A stretch of 64,000 nucleotides of DNA from Epiperipatus broadwayi (GCA_028023455.1 JAQFVV010000014.1:4281336-4345335), one strand, 5' to 3'; shown: positions 12,475 to 28,500, numbered from the stretch's first letter. The notes: generated by a model not told the origin, from the letters alone. Program-made: numbers and translations.

Positions 12475-14480
12475 CTGCAGCCTCACCCTGTATACCCGCT
12501 CTTTAAAAATAAACTTCACATACACAATATATTCACTCCATCAATACACTGCTTTGGACCACTGTAAACTACTATGCCTTACCCAAGCAGTGAATTTTCT
12601 GCCAAACTTGCCTGTACTGAAAACACTTGCCACCCTGGGCTTCATAAAATTCCTACATTCAGCTTGTGTCATCTTAATCATTTCACTATGCTGTATATTC
12701 ATGATTTGGACTATCACAGAAAATATACAGTAAAAAGTTTGTATCCAATTGCTATAGTACCTTTCATTATAAATTGAGGCTACTATTTTATCAAATGTGG
12801 CCTATCTCAAATGTCCACTAGTCATTAAAATACTTGGAAAAAGTAATCAAGGACCAACATGAGTCACACATCCATTATTACCTCATCTATGCTTTGCCAA
12901 AAAAGGCTCTTTCTCCAGCCAAGAAGTACTCATATTTATGACAATAAAAAATAAAAAATACAGTTTAGATTGCAATGCATCTTAACATACAAGCAGTTTT
13001 TGATTTCATCTCAATTAACCTACTTACTTAAATGCTCATGGACACCATGATTCCACCTACTCTGTTATACCCAATGACCAGCCTTCTTTTAAAAAATAGA
13101 AAGCACAATCATTTTGCAGTCCAGCTTGACATACGATTAACCTACTTAATCAAATGCTCACTAACAACACTATTCTGCTTACTACATTATACCTAATCAC
13201 CAACCTTCTTCTGAATCATAAGTTGCATATTATTATTAATGGTAGAAGTTCTCCATATTTCAATCCCACTCAGTCAATCTCACAAGGGTTGGCCCTAAGC
13301 TCATTAATTTCTATACTCTACATAAATTCACTTTTACAACATATACAGAATAAAATTAATGAAATCCAAATTCCACACACTCAGCAATGCATTCCCTGAA
13401 TAGCCTATATGAATGACATCACTGTCTTCCTGCCTTCTCAGAATCAAGTCCCCACATTGAAAATCATTCTTAATGACTATGTAACAGCCTACAACCTGCT
13501 TTTTAATCCCCAAAATCTGCTACATGGAATTTATTCTGAAATTATGTTTCCAAGTTTATCAAGGAAAATCCATTCCAGTCTTATGCTTTCCCTTTTACAA
13601 AGACTCCCTTGGTATGAGACTCACAATCCAACCCAAGTTAGATGATTTTGTACTGCAAATTACCAACTAAATTTATAAGACATATCTCTCAATTTACTCC
13701 AAGATATACCTGTTAAATACTCTTTTTATGACAAAAGTTGCATACTATTCACCTATTATCAAATTTTCAAAGATGTTTATTTCTGCCATTAACTCCATTT
13801 CCAATAAATTTCTTCATGGCTGCAAGACCATATAAATATCCACAAAACTGCTATACCACCAACCCTTGTACAACAGTCTAGGCTTGCATAGTATTTGAGT
13901 GTTCTATACACAAAAAGCCATTAACCTAATTGCAACTATTACCAACCTGTTCCAAAATCTCCAGTACCTGCTGAAAGTAATCCCTACAGATAAAACTCCT
14001 CTTTCAATGCCACAGCTCACAGATCTTATTCAGTCTGTTCTAGATACTACCAACCAGATCATCCTCTCCTGAAATCACAAATACACTTACTGGCAAACAA
14101 ATAACATGCTTACTGGAAAACATATAACTTGTTTTATCCAGATCTTTATCATAACTTTCTCCCCATGCTTGGCATAAATAAACATTGCCTTCTCCAACAA
14201 TTTCCAAATGTTTACTACAACTGAAATTTTTTGACTTTTTAATTAAACTCAACCTGCAAATGCTTCCAATATCTTTTTTTTGTGGTATCATCATCTATAC
14301 AAAAATAGTGACCCATTCCATAAGCTATGCTGTAAAGCCAAAGAAACTTAACAGTATCTTTCAATGACCACCGAGTTCTAAACTCCACATATTAAATCAT
14401 GTTAAATGCATACATACAGCTTGCTACTTCTATCCACCACATAACTTAGTTCTTCTAAAGATTAAACATTGCTGCAGCAT
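12475..14480 (+). pseudogene. Tx1-like LINE reverse transcriptase remnant
   Basis: Non-LTR reverse transcriptase on the plus strand. The frame at 13154-13399 carries NGRSSPYFNPTQSISQGLAL and SLISILYINSLLQHI, the palm motif B region (QG.xLS). The frame at 13409-13645 carries AYMNDITVFLPSQ, corresponding to the YADD catalytic box with one aspartate replaced (YMND). A C-terminal region follows with LPQLTDLIQ-type text near 14010-14030. The phrase order is that of Tx1/L1-type RTs. Several stops (for example before the YMND frame) and the damaged catalytic box show it is dead. The part before 12970 is too decayed to assign motif by motif. Confidence 0.65.
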
Positions 14481-15288
14481 GCACAAACCCATTTACTCTG
14501 TTTGCTTTCTAGCCCACCCATTGCACCTTATTGTTATACAACAACACTAGTAGGTGCCTATCAATATTTATTAATAAATTACACCAGTTAAAACATAGAT
14601 AACAACATAGTTCCCCTGGATATTTATGTAGCCACATGATCACTCATTAGATAGCAGTCCAACCTTCTAGTTGCCACCACTATAGTAGACAGTACTATCA
14701 ACCTTCTAGACATTTGTCCACATCATAATACAACTAGCTAAATGAAAAACTAAATTCCAGACACTCATTACAATAATTCAATATCATAGAGAGCTCTCTA
14801 ACTGAATCAGTCAAGATGAAGGCAAATGAACTTATAATTCAAAAGTCAGGAACTTTTTTATATATCCAATACTATGCTGTACAAAAAATTATCACCAACA
14901 ACAAGCATGTATAATTACCAGTGTTCATATAAATGTACTGTAATCAACAATGTTAATCAAATTTATATAATAACAAACAATCATTATTTAAATGGTTTTG
15001 TAATCCTGGCAAAACTTTTATAAAATATTGGTAAACCTTATGGTAATGGTATGGAGAAATAGGGGTGAAGCTGTGATAATGGAAAATGATCATCATCAAC
15101 CACAGTCAATGAATCAAATCCAAAATATAAATTAACATAATGAATATGATGAGCATGAGAGATCAACAAGAACAAAGTCTAACTATATATTCACCAGCAT
15201 TACATACAAAACAATGTCATTCATCATCATGAATAATGAACAATAAAATACATCAGTCAAACTTGTGAATGGATTTGAAAGTAGTGCA

Positions 15289-15290
<2 letters not shown>
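14481..15290. other. Unassigned AT-rich stretch, possible Tx1-like 3' region
   Basis: Slightly less AT-rich than the flanks up to about 14800 and possibly the 3' end of the Tx1-like element, but I see no motif that proves it. No gene is visible. Confidence 0.3.

Positions 15291-15335
<45 letters not shown>
15291..15335. repeat. (TA)n microsatellite
   Basis: About 45 bp of uninterrupted TA dinucleotides. Confidence 0.95.
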
Positions 15336-15338
<3 letters not shown>

Positions 15339-18300
15339 GCCCCTTTCTATAGGTTAGATCAGCTCATTACAGTAAATTATTAAAAAAATTTAAATTTAGA
15401 TTATGTTCTCTTGATGTGATAGTTATATTGTAATAATAATATCCTAAAGGTACAATTTAAAGCTAAATAAAATTGCGTAATGCATAAAATTATAATGAAT
15501 TACTTAAGAACAGTTAAATAAAGCTAACCATATTAATTACATATGGTTGGAAAAGCTGGACATAATAAATAATGCAGCTATAAATATTTAAAAGTATGTT
15601 TAAAAAGTTCAATTTTAATAGTTTAAAACTTATAGTTAAATAAATGTTATATTTAGAATTGTAAATTATATTTAATAATTATAATTAATATTCTATATTT
15701 TAAAAGTAAATTTTATGGTAGTGAAGGTTATATTTAATTCTATATTTTCCAAATTTTTCTTCCAAATTTTGTATTATTGTATTATTTTATTTAATACATC
15801 AAGAGTTGCAATTTATTATTTAATTTTCAGACAGAAAATCGTATACCATCTGTCTAGGTTGTAAAATCATTTGATTGATATAATATATGGTTACACACAC
15901 ATGCTTGCTAGTATTTAGATTAGTAAAGTTTAAAATATTTTAAAATTGCATTATAGAATTGAATATAATTATTTGCCTATCATAAAGAAAAATATTTAAG
16001 TTAACTATCGCTAAATGTTTTAAAATAGTATTATAAAACGGATACAGTTATAAAAGTTAAATATTTTGTTTTAAAATAAAATAGATAAATTAAATAGTAA
16101 AGGTGGGATAAATTTATTAAATATTATTTTTAAAAGTCATTTTAAAGTGTTTAACTCAATTTAGTAAAGTAATAATTGATTTAAGATTAATATTTTAAAT
16201 CGTATATTTTTAAAGTTATAATGCATCATATTTTATTTTTGAAATTTAATTGTGTAAGATTGTAGCAATATGCAAATTAGGTATCAAATGAAAAGTAAGA
16301 ATCCATCAATAGAATGAGGTATTTTCTAGGGTATAAATACTCTTGCACGATTAGTATCTGGGATGATCAAATGTATTAGTGAGTGATCAAAGTCAGTGGT
16401 GATCGATATAAAAGTAATTTTAAAATTTTTTATTATTTTAGTCAATTTTTTAGTGCTCTCATACAATTTATTTGCAAAACTAATAGGACATTTATTTTTA
16501 AAGTATTTGCAAAGAGAGTGTAAAATAAAATATATTTAATAACTTCATTTTAATATGCATTGCTAATTTTTAAAGTTCTTTTGCCAGGAGTATTCATCTG
16601 AAACTTAATATAAATTCATAATAAAATATGGAAATACCAATAAGTAAAACGTATTTAATTAAGGATATTTTGAAAATAAGCATAATAATTGTGAATACAA
16701 TGTTAATATTATTGACCAAGAGAACTATTCCAATAAGTAAAGTATTATTTCAGACATTGTACAGTAAGCTTAACAGAAAGGCTACTTGCAGATTAAAAAA
16801 TGAAATACACATTTTTATATAATAGTGAGATTGTAATGCTGAAGTCCAACAAGTAATAAGACAAGTTTTATATTAATTTATGGAAAAACAATGCTATAGA
16901 AATGAATGTTTTATTCCTTTTGAAGGAAAACATTATAAGTATTTTCAAGAAAAACTATCATAAGTAAAAATTAATGGAAAATATTTTGGGAAAGCATATG
17001 TTATAAAACCTAAGTTATATAGGGTTATGCGCATTTTGCTAAAAATTATTTAAAAAACGGATAATTTTTAAAACAATAATGAAACAGCTATAAATGGATA
17101 ATAAACAGTAAAATTATCCTGAAGAATAAACATATAAAGAAATGGAATATGTGAATAAATAAAATATGGAATTTATGAAAATATTTTAAATTGCACAAAA
17201 AGTTTATCCGGATTATCCGTAGTTAATATTAATGGGGCATGATGCATCACCAGGCCGACATAGAATATTCTAGGATAGTAGTTTCATGGAATTATTTTTA
17301 ATATTATGATCTTATTATGATTTTAATAATCATTGTTCTGGACAATAGAAAACATAAATTATTATTCTATAAACTTTTCTAGGACAGATCGGTGATTATT
17401 TTATTTAATTTTTCAAGATTTTTCAGATGTCGTAATTTTTTTTATTATTATTCATTTTTTAAAATCTGAGATTTTCATACTGGAAGGAGTACAACACTTA
17501 CCACCAGAAACAGTTTGTCTTGATTGTCATCATAGCAATGGGGCAAGTTGTAAAAATTGCTCTTGAGGAGAGCATTAAAAAAAAAAAACTCTTAAGAAAG
17601 AAAAAAATATTTGAACATATAAAAGAACATTCGTTTTTCAGCTGAAGATTAAGTAAATATAGTTTTGACTCATTTATTTTTTTAAAACATAATTATTTTG
17701 GTTTATAAGAGTAGAAACATGAATAATAATTTATTGATAATATTAGAATCTTATAGTAGAATAATTTAATAATTTAAATAAGAACATTTAAATAAAAGTA
17801 TGGATGTGTTTTCATGTATGCAATATTGTATCTAATTGATGGAAAAGAAGACTGCAAAAGTGATGACAAGTTGATATCACTTGTAATAGTTAATGAATAT
17901 TGATATATTTTATGATGTATATTTTTGTTTTTATTTTTTGCAGATTGCCTAAAAATTATAATGTATGGAAGTATAAATGTTGAATTATATGCAAACACAT
18001 TTGTGCAACACATTTAAATTATGAGATTAGGATTTATTTTGGGAACATGAATACTTTAATTTTATACTAGTCATATAACACAATATGATGATAAATATTT
18101 ATGTGATTCTTTTAAAAAATTTCATATTATTGGATGTTCAAAGTATTTATATGACTAGTTTGTATATGTTTTAGAATATAAAATAAGAAAGTAAAGCAAA
18201 CTTTTCTTTTGGATTATTTGAGATTGCTCTAATTATAATTGAATTTTGTTTATTATTTTGAATATGCAAGTTAGTTATTTGTCGATGTAAAATTTGATAA

Positions 18301-21300
18301 ATCTTATAGGAAATGATGATAAGGTAGTGACTTGGTTGTAGTATTATGAACATGAACCCAAGGGATGATATTAAGGTAGGATGTAATAAGGGAATATGAA
18401 TAGTATTTTGTAATTTTAGTGGATATACAATACAGTTAACAAAGCCATGTAGATGTATATTTATTTATGGATAGTGTTTATTTTTTAAATATTGATGTTT
18501 CAATAAAGCTGAAGAAATAGCTTTGACATCATTGATAGTATTGGAGAACATTAGACAGAATAGGTCATGCCTCTATTTCTTATAGATACACTGTGACATG
18601 GTATTTTTCTCCGATATGTGCCATGAGTTATACTCTAGTTTTTCTTCCCTAGGCCCTACACATCTATTCACTATCTAGATTTCCAAAGTAACTACATCAT
18701 ACAGTATGGTATATTTCAAAAGAAATAATAGATAATTTAGAGTTTAAGATATGCTATCGTTTGAAGGAGATAAGTTCATTTACTTGTAAGAAGAAGTAGA
18801 ATTTCTATAAATTGGAATTGAAAATCCAATGGATCCTAAAGGGGAAAAGAATCCTAAAATATGTTTAGATTTTATTTTGGAAATAAAATAAATTTCAGGA
18901 ATAAAGTATGTAAAGCAAAGTTGCTTATTGAAATATTAAATAAATTTCATTTTTTATGAGTATTGCATATTTTAAAGATATAATGTTATAAAGTAAAACG
19001 ATATAAACAATAAGCATAGGTACGATTTTTGTATTTATTAAATAATAGGGAATATATCAGTAATTACAACTATATGGTATTAGAGTACTATTAAATGGGG
19101 TATATTATATTTAATAAACATAGTGTAGTGAACAACAATATTCACACAATCTAATTATAAATTATCAGTAGATATGTTATACAGTATTTTTCAACATTGC
19201 AAAACGAAAATTGTTTATTTTAAAAAGATCCATACTCACGATTATTATTATTTTTTATGTTTTCCGTACTATGTTTCAATAGATGTTTTAATAAAAAAAA
19301 GCATAATTAAATAATAGTTAAGGATATAATATTTTTTTTAATAAGTATAAATAAATGTAATTTTATTATAAGATTGATCACAAAGAGATAAATAAAATTG
19401 TATTGTTTTATTATTATTACTTTAAGTCAGAATGAAGACTTAACTAGATTTAATAAAAATGTATAACGGTGCAAATTTAGGATATCCAGTGTAAATATTG
19501 TAAATAAATTATTTTGTTTTAGTGTTATAATAAAACTTTGTTAAATTTGTTTTTCAAAAATTTGTGTGTTTTGGATTGTTTCTTTTCCATTCAAATGCAT
19601 GATACATCTGGAATAATTGAATCAAACATAATATTTTTGCACAGAGATAAATAAAGAATTATTTTAAGAATTCGAATATTTCCTTGGTATTTATTTATTT
19701 AAGTAATCACATTTTACATTATCTTATGGTCATAAATTGATTATCATAATAGTATATTGAATTATATGCTATCTGTTGCCACACATATATTTTCAGATTA
19801 TCTAATACTACCACATATTTATTATATTATTATATGAAGATAAAGATTATATTAAAGTATATTATTATTTTATTATGGTAATAAAAAATTATAGTGAAGA
19901 GAAAAGATATACATAAGAGTTAGTCCATCCAATGAAGAGTATTATTATTATTTATTATTATTATAGTTAAGTGAAGTAGAGTATGACATAAAAATCCCTT
20001 ATCATGTTTTACTACAGTGATTTAATTAACTTAGAATAGTTTTTATGAACCTGAGATTTTATTGAGCTAAAATTGTAATAAATAAAAAATTAAGATTTAA
20101 TTATTAGTTTAATCATAATAAGTAGGAGTTATTAAAGTCATAAGAATACTATAAGTTTATTTATTTGAGATAGTAATAGGGGGGGGGGTAGTATTATTAT
20201 GCCATTGAGGTAGTATCCTGTAGGATATTGGCTCAATGTAATCTTTTTTGTCATCTGTATTTTCACTTCCAAGTCTCATGATATAATAAATATTTTATTT
20301 TATTTATTTTATAAACTGAACCTTATTCTTATTTTTGAATTTGAGCTAGTAGAACATTTAATGTTAATGCAGAATATTTTATTTATTAATTATTTGCATT
20401 TTAACAAATGTAATCATTAACTGAGCTAGACCCATTTTATTTATTATATACTGCCCGGAAATGAGACTGCAAATGGCATGGTTAGATGCAGATTATATAA
20501 ACAATAATTTGGATGCACAAACTTAAGTGCTAATTTGTAAGAATATAATAATTAAGAAAACAATGCTGGTATAGTAAAATGTTCTGACCATCTTCAATAC
20601 TTTCTGGACACTTAATACCATTAATGTACTGGCCAAATGAAAAGTAAAATGTAGTGCCTGGACTTTAAAGGACATCTCTTTTCACCAACCAGGATTACAG
20701 AAAAATAATCAAATCATTTGTATATCCAAAAACACTACACATAGATCCTAATCTATATAACTGACTATTATGCATGAATCCAGCTCAGGGAGCAAGAGCT
20801 CTATAACTGTTATTGTGAACAAGAGATGACACTAATGTATAATATTTTAAACCTAGTCTAGGATTAAATAAATTCACTGGAATAAATTAACAAAATATAA
20901 ATTTAGTAGTAACAACAAAATTAAATTAAGATCTATTGAGTAAATTATAAATTCACCATTCTGATTTTGATTAGAGTAATAAAAAATATGCTATTACATT
21001 GTAATTTACATATGTCTCAATAAGTTAATGTAAAACACACCAATATTTATTTTTTATAAGCACTCAGATGTGCTGTATAATAATTTAAAATTAATATCTT
21101 TGAATTATAATAAACCAATAATAAAAATTCATTTTTATAACACATAATTAATTTTAACATAAGTGACCGATGACTGTTTTTAATATATATGGGTACCCAT
21201 TCAAATTATGGTCATTCAACCTGGAACATCTGGTTTAAAATTTAATAATATTCAATCTTCTCATAAAACTGGAGTCACAGTTAAGAAATTCTTCAATGAT

Positions 21301-21469
21301 CTAAAGAAAGTCTAATAATGTACCCATGGCTGGCAATATTCAAAGTAATTCAAAGGTTGTAATTTAGGAAATATGTGATGGCTATATTAAAGATCTGATC
21401 TTGCATGTTCACTTATACTTTGGATTTATAAAATCAAAATTCGAGCAGAAAATATAAAAGGCTTACCAC
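15336..21469. other. Six kilobases of featureless AT-rich intron
   Basis: Only short random-looking frames are present (the longest is 79 codons at 17774-18013, minus strand, with no recognisable domain). A small cysteine-rich phrase CLDCHHSNGASCKNCS can be read on the plus strand near 17515-17560, but it is isolated. A run of nine G occurs near 20180. No repeats or coding motifs that I can support. Confidence 0.6.
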
Positions 21470-22319
21470 ATTTAAATTTCCAGAAATATCAGTCTAGAGT
21501 TTTTACATATAAGGATTTAGAACATCATTTATTAGGTGTTCATGGTTTAGAACGTCAATGCATGCAAGATAGTGCTAAACATGCATTAGATATGGGACAA
21601 CATAATATTTGTGGAAAGAAGTTTGAAAGCAACCTTTTAACTTACTTGAAAAGTTTTTATAATTTGGATTTAAAATCAACCTGTCTTACATATCATTATA
21701 CTGTGTGCTCAAGTTCTTTTACTAGCTATCATAGGTATGAAAATCATGTTTATTCTGCTTGTAGTTCTGTTGCTAAGAATATGTTTGATGAATCAGTGCT
21801 TTTTTTTTCAAATAAATCAAAAGTTATTTCACCATAAAATTGTATAAATTATACATCTTCACCTATGACTACAAGTCATTGTTATTTTTGTAAGGCCACT
21901 TTCTCTTCTGAAGCAGAACCTGGTAAATATTTAAATACAGTTCATCATTTAGTTTTGGGTAGACCTGGTCACAGCAATGTGTGCAAAATGTAAACATGAA
22001 TTTGTACAATACCCATGTTTGAGTAAGAATTAGAAAAGATCTCATCTTCAGCATCTAAGCATTAAACTTTGTTGTGTAGACAAATGTGATTTGTGTAAAA
22101 AGTTATTAGAAAAACCTTGGAAACAGGAAACAATTTCTTAAGATAAAAAAATGAATAATTGTTCATTTGAAAATATGGAAGTTGATGATATACAATCTAA
22201 AGACACTTCAGATGAAATATCTGAAATAATTAAAAAAACTAATAAAGCATTGAATGAAATATTTCAAAAATTATCTACAGGAGAATCTGATGAAATATTT
22301 AGTGAAATATCTAAAGATA

Positions 22320-22685
<366 letters not shown>

Positions 22686-23189
22686 AAATAATAGTAATAA
22701 TAATAATAATAATATTAAGAGAATTGTATTTTATATGCTATAATGTTTCAATTGTAAATTCTTAATCAAACATTCCAACAAAACAGTTCAATATGAGATG
22801 GATCTCATATGGTGAAACTATATTTCAAATTACTGAAAATTCCAATATGTGAAAGTTTTAATACATTTTTGGTGAAGTAATTTTTCATCTGGTATTAGTA
22901 AGAGGAAGATGTGAATAAGCAACAAGCTACTGCAAAAGAATAGACTTGAGTAAGCCAGTAATATTTTTCATGTTAATATTTAATTAAGTATCCAAAAGTT
23001 TATTGTTTTCTCCAATTAGTGGTACAGCAGTTATCTTCTTAGTGATTGAATTTTTACTTGAGATATATTCAGACCTTCATAATTTCAGCCTCTCAAATCT
23101 TTCAATAATGTTAAGAATAATTATGACTCCTTCAACCATATATTTTGTTTTCAGTCCATCCTTATTCATTGGTTAGTCTAAAGTTCAAT

Positions 23190-23600
23190 ATTGATTTTCA
23201 GTTACAGTATCCAGGTCTTATTCAGGTCTTAGGTCCATAAGTAAACTGTGGAAAAATATCTTTTTTAAAAATTTCCTTTTTATGCACATATGTATATTTC
23301 TTTGCAATTTTATTTATACAAAGAATTAATTCTATAATTAACTCTATTCATAATATGTCCATCTATATTAATAATTTTTCCAAAGTATTTAAAATTATTA
23401 ATTTTTGCTTTCAAAATGTATTTTTTATTTACCAAAACACCCATTCATTACTTTGTCCTTTAATTAAGCATTTATGTTTAGTCTCACTTTTTTGTATTCA
23501 TTTGATAGCTTTTTTTAATATTTACAAAAGTTATGATATTATTTGCAATCATAACATCATTTCTTTTAAAGCTTTTATATTATAATTAACAAAATACTTT
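23190..23600 (-). mobile_element. RTE-like LINE fragment (RT thumb region)
   Basis: The minus strand reads NNFKYFGKIINIDGHIM near 23340-23400, which corresponds to NSYKSLGQIINTDGNIM in the RT of the copy at 44680-45009. Only this part is recognisable and it is interrupted by stops. Confidence 0.55.
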
Positions 23601-23674
23601 GTATTATGCACTGTTCACTAAAGGTTTAAAATAGAATAATAATCCTTCATGATTGATGGGTGCATCATCAGCAG

Positions 23675-23880
23675 TAGTCACTTGCAAATGAGTATGACCA
23701 TTTTAACTTTAGAACCCAAAGGCTAAACTCTTCATAGAGTAACGCCATTTACTGAAAGCCAAAGTAATCAATAGATGCAAGAATGTTTGGCATAAAATTC
23801 CCATCCTGTGCCTACTCATCCAATACCCCCAGACTAGTTTCTAACTTGTGTCTTTCATCAGAGAGAGCCTCTGTGTAAAC
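23675..23880 (-). repeat. Rep-A interspersed repeat, inverted copy
   Basis: The reverse complement carries CTCTGATGAAAGACACAAG, TTAGAAACTAGTCTGGGGG, TATTGGATGAGTAGGCACAG and CATCTATTGATTACTTTGGC, in the same order as the plus-strand copies near 5.5-6.1 kb. Confidence 0.65.
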
Positions 23881-24959
23881 AGCTTGTGTAAGCATAAAGA
23901 ATGGCATCATGTGATGTTTAGCGGTTTAACTTCAGGAGAAGCTAAAAAGACAAAATAACAATAACCAGTAAGATTAATAATACAGTGGATGTGAATTTTG
24001 TAATAATTACATCACAGGTGGGACCTCTTTTCTGTCAAGGGTTGTTTGGGAATTTATAATATCATTCGTAGGCCATACAAAATATTGATTTAAAAATTAG
24101 TATGCTATATTGATTAAACATTTAATTAATTTATTTCTAATCATTAGTGATCGGTAAACTTTCCAGTGGTATGCCAGTTTCTTTTTAATTAGGGTCATAT
24201 TTTGTTTGTGGATTAAGAATAAAATAACACTATCATTATTAATGTCTGATCCACATTTGAAGCTAATTTTTCCAATTTGCCTTATAACTATTCTTCATAA
24301 CATATTTATATTCTTAAATTTATTTTGATATTTTGGTCCGATTAATTCTGCAGTGGCATACAAAGCAGTCATTTATAAACTTTCCATCAGAAAATGGCAT
24401 TGAAGTTTTTGCTTTTTAATAAAAAAATGTACTTTACCTTCACAGAATTTTCTATCTTTGGACTTTTTATGAAACATGTCAGCCACTTGAGGAAGCTTCT
24501 TTTTGTGTAGCCATCATAATAACAAAATAATGCAAAGTAATAATAATAAAACAAAGTGTGAATATACACTTAGTCTGAGAAAGTCACTACAAAAATAAAA
24601 TTCCCTCACATTAGAGATTAAATTTGTAGTCAAATAGACCACACAATATAGATAATTTGATGGAATATTGCACTTCTGATAGAATAAACTAGACCTATTA
24701 TTATGGTTGGATGTAATTGAGAAAATAATTATTTCATTTTATTTAACACTAAATTCAATATTTGAACTATTCCCGATAAAGTAGAAGTTTTATACAGAGC
24801 CACTTTAAATATGTTTTTGAAAATGTCTAGGTACCATATTGAGAGCTTTCAAAGATTGGAGGTTTCCCATCCCTGAATTACATAAACCAATCTGTAAACC
24901 ATAAATATGTTCCCATATAGAGTAAGCTACTTATTTGATATTTTGTAATATTGTATTTT

Positions 24960-25560
24960 TAATTTTTCTGCAGAAAATCTTTCTTTCTAAATAGCTCTAC
25001 AATGTATTCTATTCTCTGCATCTTACGAAGAAAAACAATCAACATTGCCTCTTTATTAGAATGGCTGTGAAATAATTTATCTTCCATAAAAACCTCAGTC
25101 AAATTCACAATAAAAAACAATTTTTGGGAAGTCTTTTGTTTATTTGCCCCACAACACCAATCCAATGAACATGTAATTAATATGCCCAGTTAATTGAAAA
25201 CCATACAAATTAGTTATACAGATTTGCCAATGTATTTTTAAAATTATATACAATATCCTTACATGTAATTTTTCTAATGTCTTTATATTATACTCATAGA
25301 GTTGAGTCTCACTATCATACAATAAATTAAGTACAATAATAGCTTTATATAGTTAAGTTAAAATAGTTATTTCTCTATGATGAAATGCCATATCTTTTTG
25401 TTGTTAAACACACTTAAGTCTGTGTTTCACCTCAACCTATCTTTATATTACAAAAATTACCAAGATATTTATAAATTATGTACAAACTGATAATTGCTGA
25501 AATATTTTTTTTTCTCATTATCGGATGATAAAGAACTTGAGGTTTTTTTTTTTTTTTTAG
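24960..25560 (-). mobile_element. LINE fragment, C-terminal end of a non-LTR RT
   Basis: Minus-strand text near 25190-25340 reads LLYDSETQLYEYNIKTLEKL followed by HVRILYIILKIHWQICITNL. This is the widespread region following the RT thumb in non-LTR elements (family form LLYGSETW..., then a FHQR-type block). Upstream text down from 25440 matches the preceding helix region. It contains frameshifts and is a small remnant. The stretch 23890-24950 shows nothing else recognisable. Confidence 0.6.
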
Positions 25561-28500
25561 AAACCAAATTTTTATATATTGCATTTCAAACATTAAATAC
25601 ATTCCATTGACTTTATTTTACAATGTCAAAAATAGCACTATAATATTCAGCATACGGGTATTTATAAGTATTTATTAAAATGTATTTATATGTAACAAAT
25701 ATACAATTAGTTTATATCTAACAGTAAATAAGAAGTAATTAATCATAATTTTATATTTAAATAAATAAATAATTACAATCTATTACGAATTGCATTATAT
25801 CAAACTTTTTTTTATGAAGAGAAAATGGAATATATTTTAATCACGTAGCTTTTTGAGAAAAAAAAAATCAATAATAAGCAATACATAAAAAAAAATCCTT
25901 AAAGAAGTTGTTCAACAAATAAATATAAATATATTTGATTTGAAATATAAAAAGTTTTTTCTTTTCTCTAAACTATATGATCACTAATCTTTTATTTCTT
26001 TATATATTCTACTTTAAAACATTTTTCATTTCAATTACATTAAAATTTCCATTAACATTCAATGTTTGACCTTAAAATTTGAAAAAGGGGGAGAGATAAC
26101 TGAACAATATATAAAGCAGCAAAGGACATTTACATCTATAATAGTTTTCATTCTATTTGCTTTCTTTCTAAAGATACATAATAATAACAATTGAAACGGA
26201 TTCCACATTTTAAAAAAATAATAAAAATCTTTATTAAAAATGTCATAGAATACATCAAGATAAAGTCAATGCGAAGCTTTGAGACAGTAACAACTTGTAA
26301 CTGCAGATAAAATGAGTAAAAAAAAAATTAAATGATATTTAAGTATGTTTATAAAATAATTGAAAAGTCTATATACTGTATACTCATCGCACATAATGGA
26401 TTAAATTCATTATCACAGATGGTAGTCAGTTTAAATCCACTAGTCAGTTAAATATACAGAGATGAACTGGATCTTTATAAATATAAATATTATAGATTCA
26501 TTCATTCATTATTAGCCAATTATTTAATTCCAAAAGAAAAAACCAAAAATAACAATAATAACAAGTAAACAAATTTTGTCATATCTTTTTAAATTATCTC
26601 ATGGAATACAAATGTGTCCACATATGTATCATATGCTGATTTTATGGCCTATTTATTCATCTGAGATCTCATTATGCTGATTTAACTTCTGCAACAAATA
26701 TTTCTTTCTTCCCTCTTGTAATTCTGTCCTTATCCATATTCTCTCAATGAAACTACGTCTTTAATATCTTTATGCTAAAAGTTTGGATGTTGGCATTTCA
26801 TTTGAAATTATTTATTGATCAATTTTTATTATCTAATTTTAATTTTTAAATGTTTTTAGAAAATTTCAAATTTTGTTTAAGTTTTCAAATACAATCAACT
26901 GTCAATAATAACACAAGATGCTATGTGTGTGTGTGCATATATATATATATATATGTGTGTGTGTGTCAAATAAATGTCTATGGATTGTTATTATAATAAA
27001 AAATAAAAATGAGGAGATAATATCCATTTAAATAAAGATATTATCTCCTTATTTTCCACATTCACAACTTGGATATCAGTCACTTCAAATAAATTAATAA
27101 TTAGCACTAATCATTTATTAAGATAGAGATTATTCCAAGATATATGTAAGAAATGAAAATAATGACCATCTGATGAGTTCTAATTCAGAATAAAGTGTGC
27201 ATATTGGAGAATTTGTTTTTTTTTTAGATGTCTGTTCATATGTTTCAAGTGGGAGCTTTAAATATATATATATATTGTACTGAGTCAAAGTTTTTATCTG
27301 TTATTTTTTTATATTTATATAGATCTCAGTCACTAAAGGGGTACATGGAAGTATAACAGATTAATGTTTGTAACATGACCAAATCATTCTCTCCTTTTTA
27401 ATTTAACAAATAAATATTAGGAAAAATGGTATTATACCCCCCCCCCCGAATCATATTACATTGTACAATATAAAAGAGAACTATAATGTGTGACAGCTTT
27501 TATTTATTTTCTTCAGGTGCCAGTGTTTAATGGATTATATTATCTGAATGCACAGTCACAAGGTTAATTAATAAAGATGGAATTTCTATCCTTTATAATT
27601 ATAAGTTTTTGTTATCTGGTTTCTATTTACAGAGATTTACTAAATTAATTACAAATAATAGCATTCATACATGGAAGAATTTAAATAATAACGATTGCTG
27701 AATTAAATTATGAGATAGATTTAATAAACAAATAAGTACATACTATAAATACAAAATTATTTATTAATACTACTCTATTTAATATTATTAAACATTAATA
27801 TATAGATACATTACACAGAATAGATATATAACACATTATTAATTACAAATTTAATTAGGTATTTTTGTATCAATAATAAAATTTAGCTCATCTGTCTTTA
27901 TGAGTTCATTAAAATTTTATACTATTAGTTCAGATAACCAATAAAATTAGGTATAGAGCTCTCATTAATCTTACCTATGATTTCTTTGAATGGTTTTAAT
28001 GACTGATATAATAGGTGTATACCATGATGATGTATTTCCACCAACTATGGGATCCATTAGGTCTGGTTTAAGTATTGTTTTTATATTTTCTTGCTAGCAC
28101 CCTGATATTATGTAGACACAATGCTTTTGAATCAAGACATCCTCTCAACTTTAGGCTAGGAAGAAGGCATTGGCATCTGTATCTCCTTAGAAGTGCATTT
28201 ACTTTGAATAATCCCAACAGGTAAAAACAAACACATGCTAAAACATTTTTCTAGAGCTTTCTAAATATTTCTCTGCGATAAGCCACTCAGTGAAGAATAC
28301 AACACTCTAATTTGCAGAATTCACAAACAATATTAATGAAGCAAAGAAGGAATGAATTAATATTCTGGGGTTACCTTTTTATATCACCAATCTGATTCCA
28401 TCACACAAGTACCTATTCACACTTTTATTTATCTCTTCAAGAATTTAATTCTCCAAGCAAAGCTTATTTTTAATACAATTAATTTACAATATTAATCATA

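Noticed and set aside
12413-12777. Overlapping 106- and 67-codon plus-strand frames as genes.
   Set aside because: They span the junction between the RTE-like copy B and the Tx1-like remnant and have no recognisable domain.
17510-17570. Cysteine-rich phrase CLDCHHSNGASCKNCS as a zinc-binding gene fragment.
   Set aside because: It is isolated, with no open context on either side and no related copy in the window.
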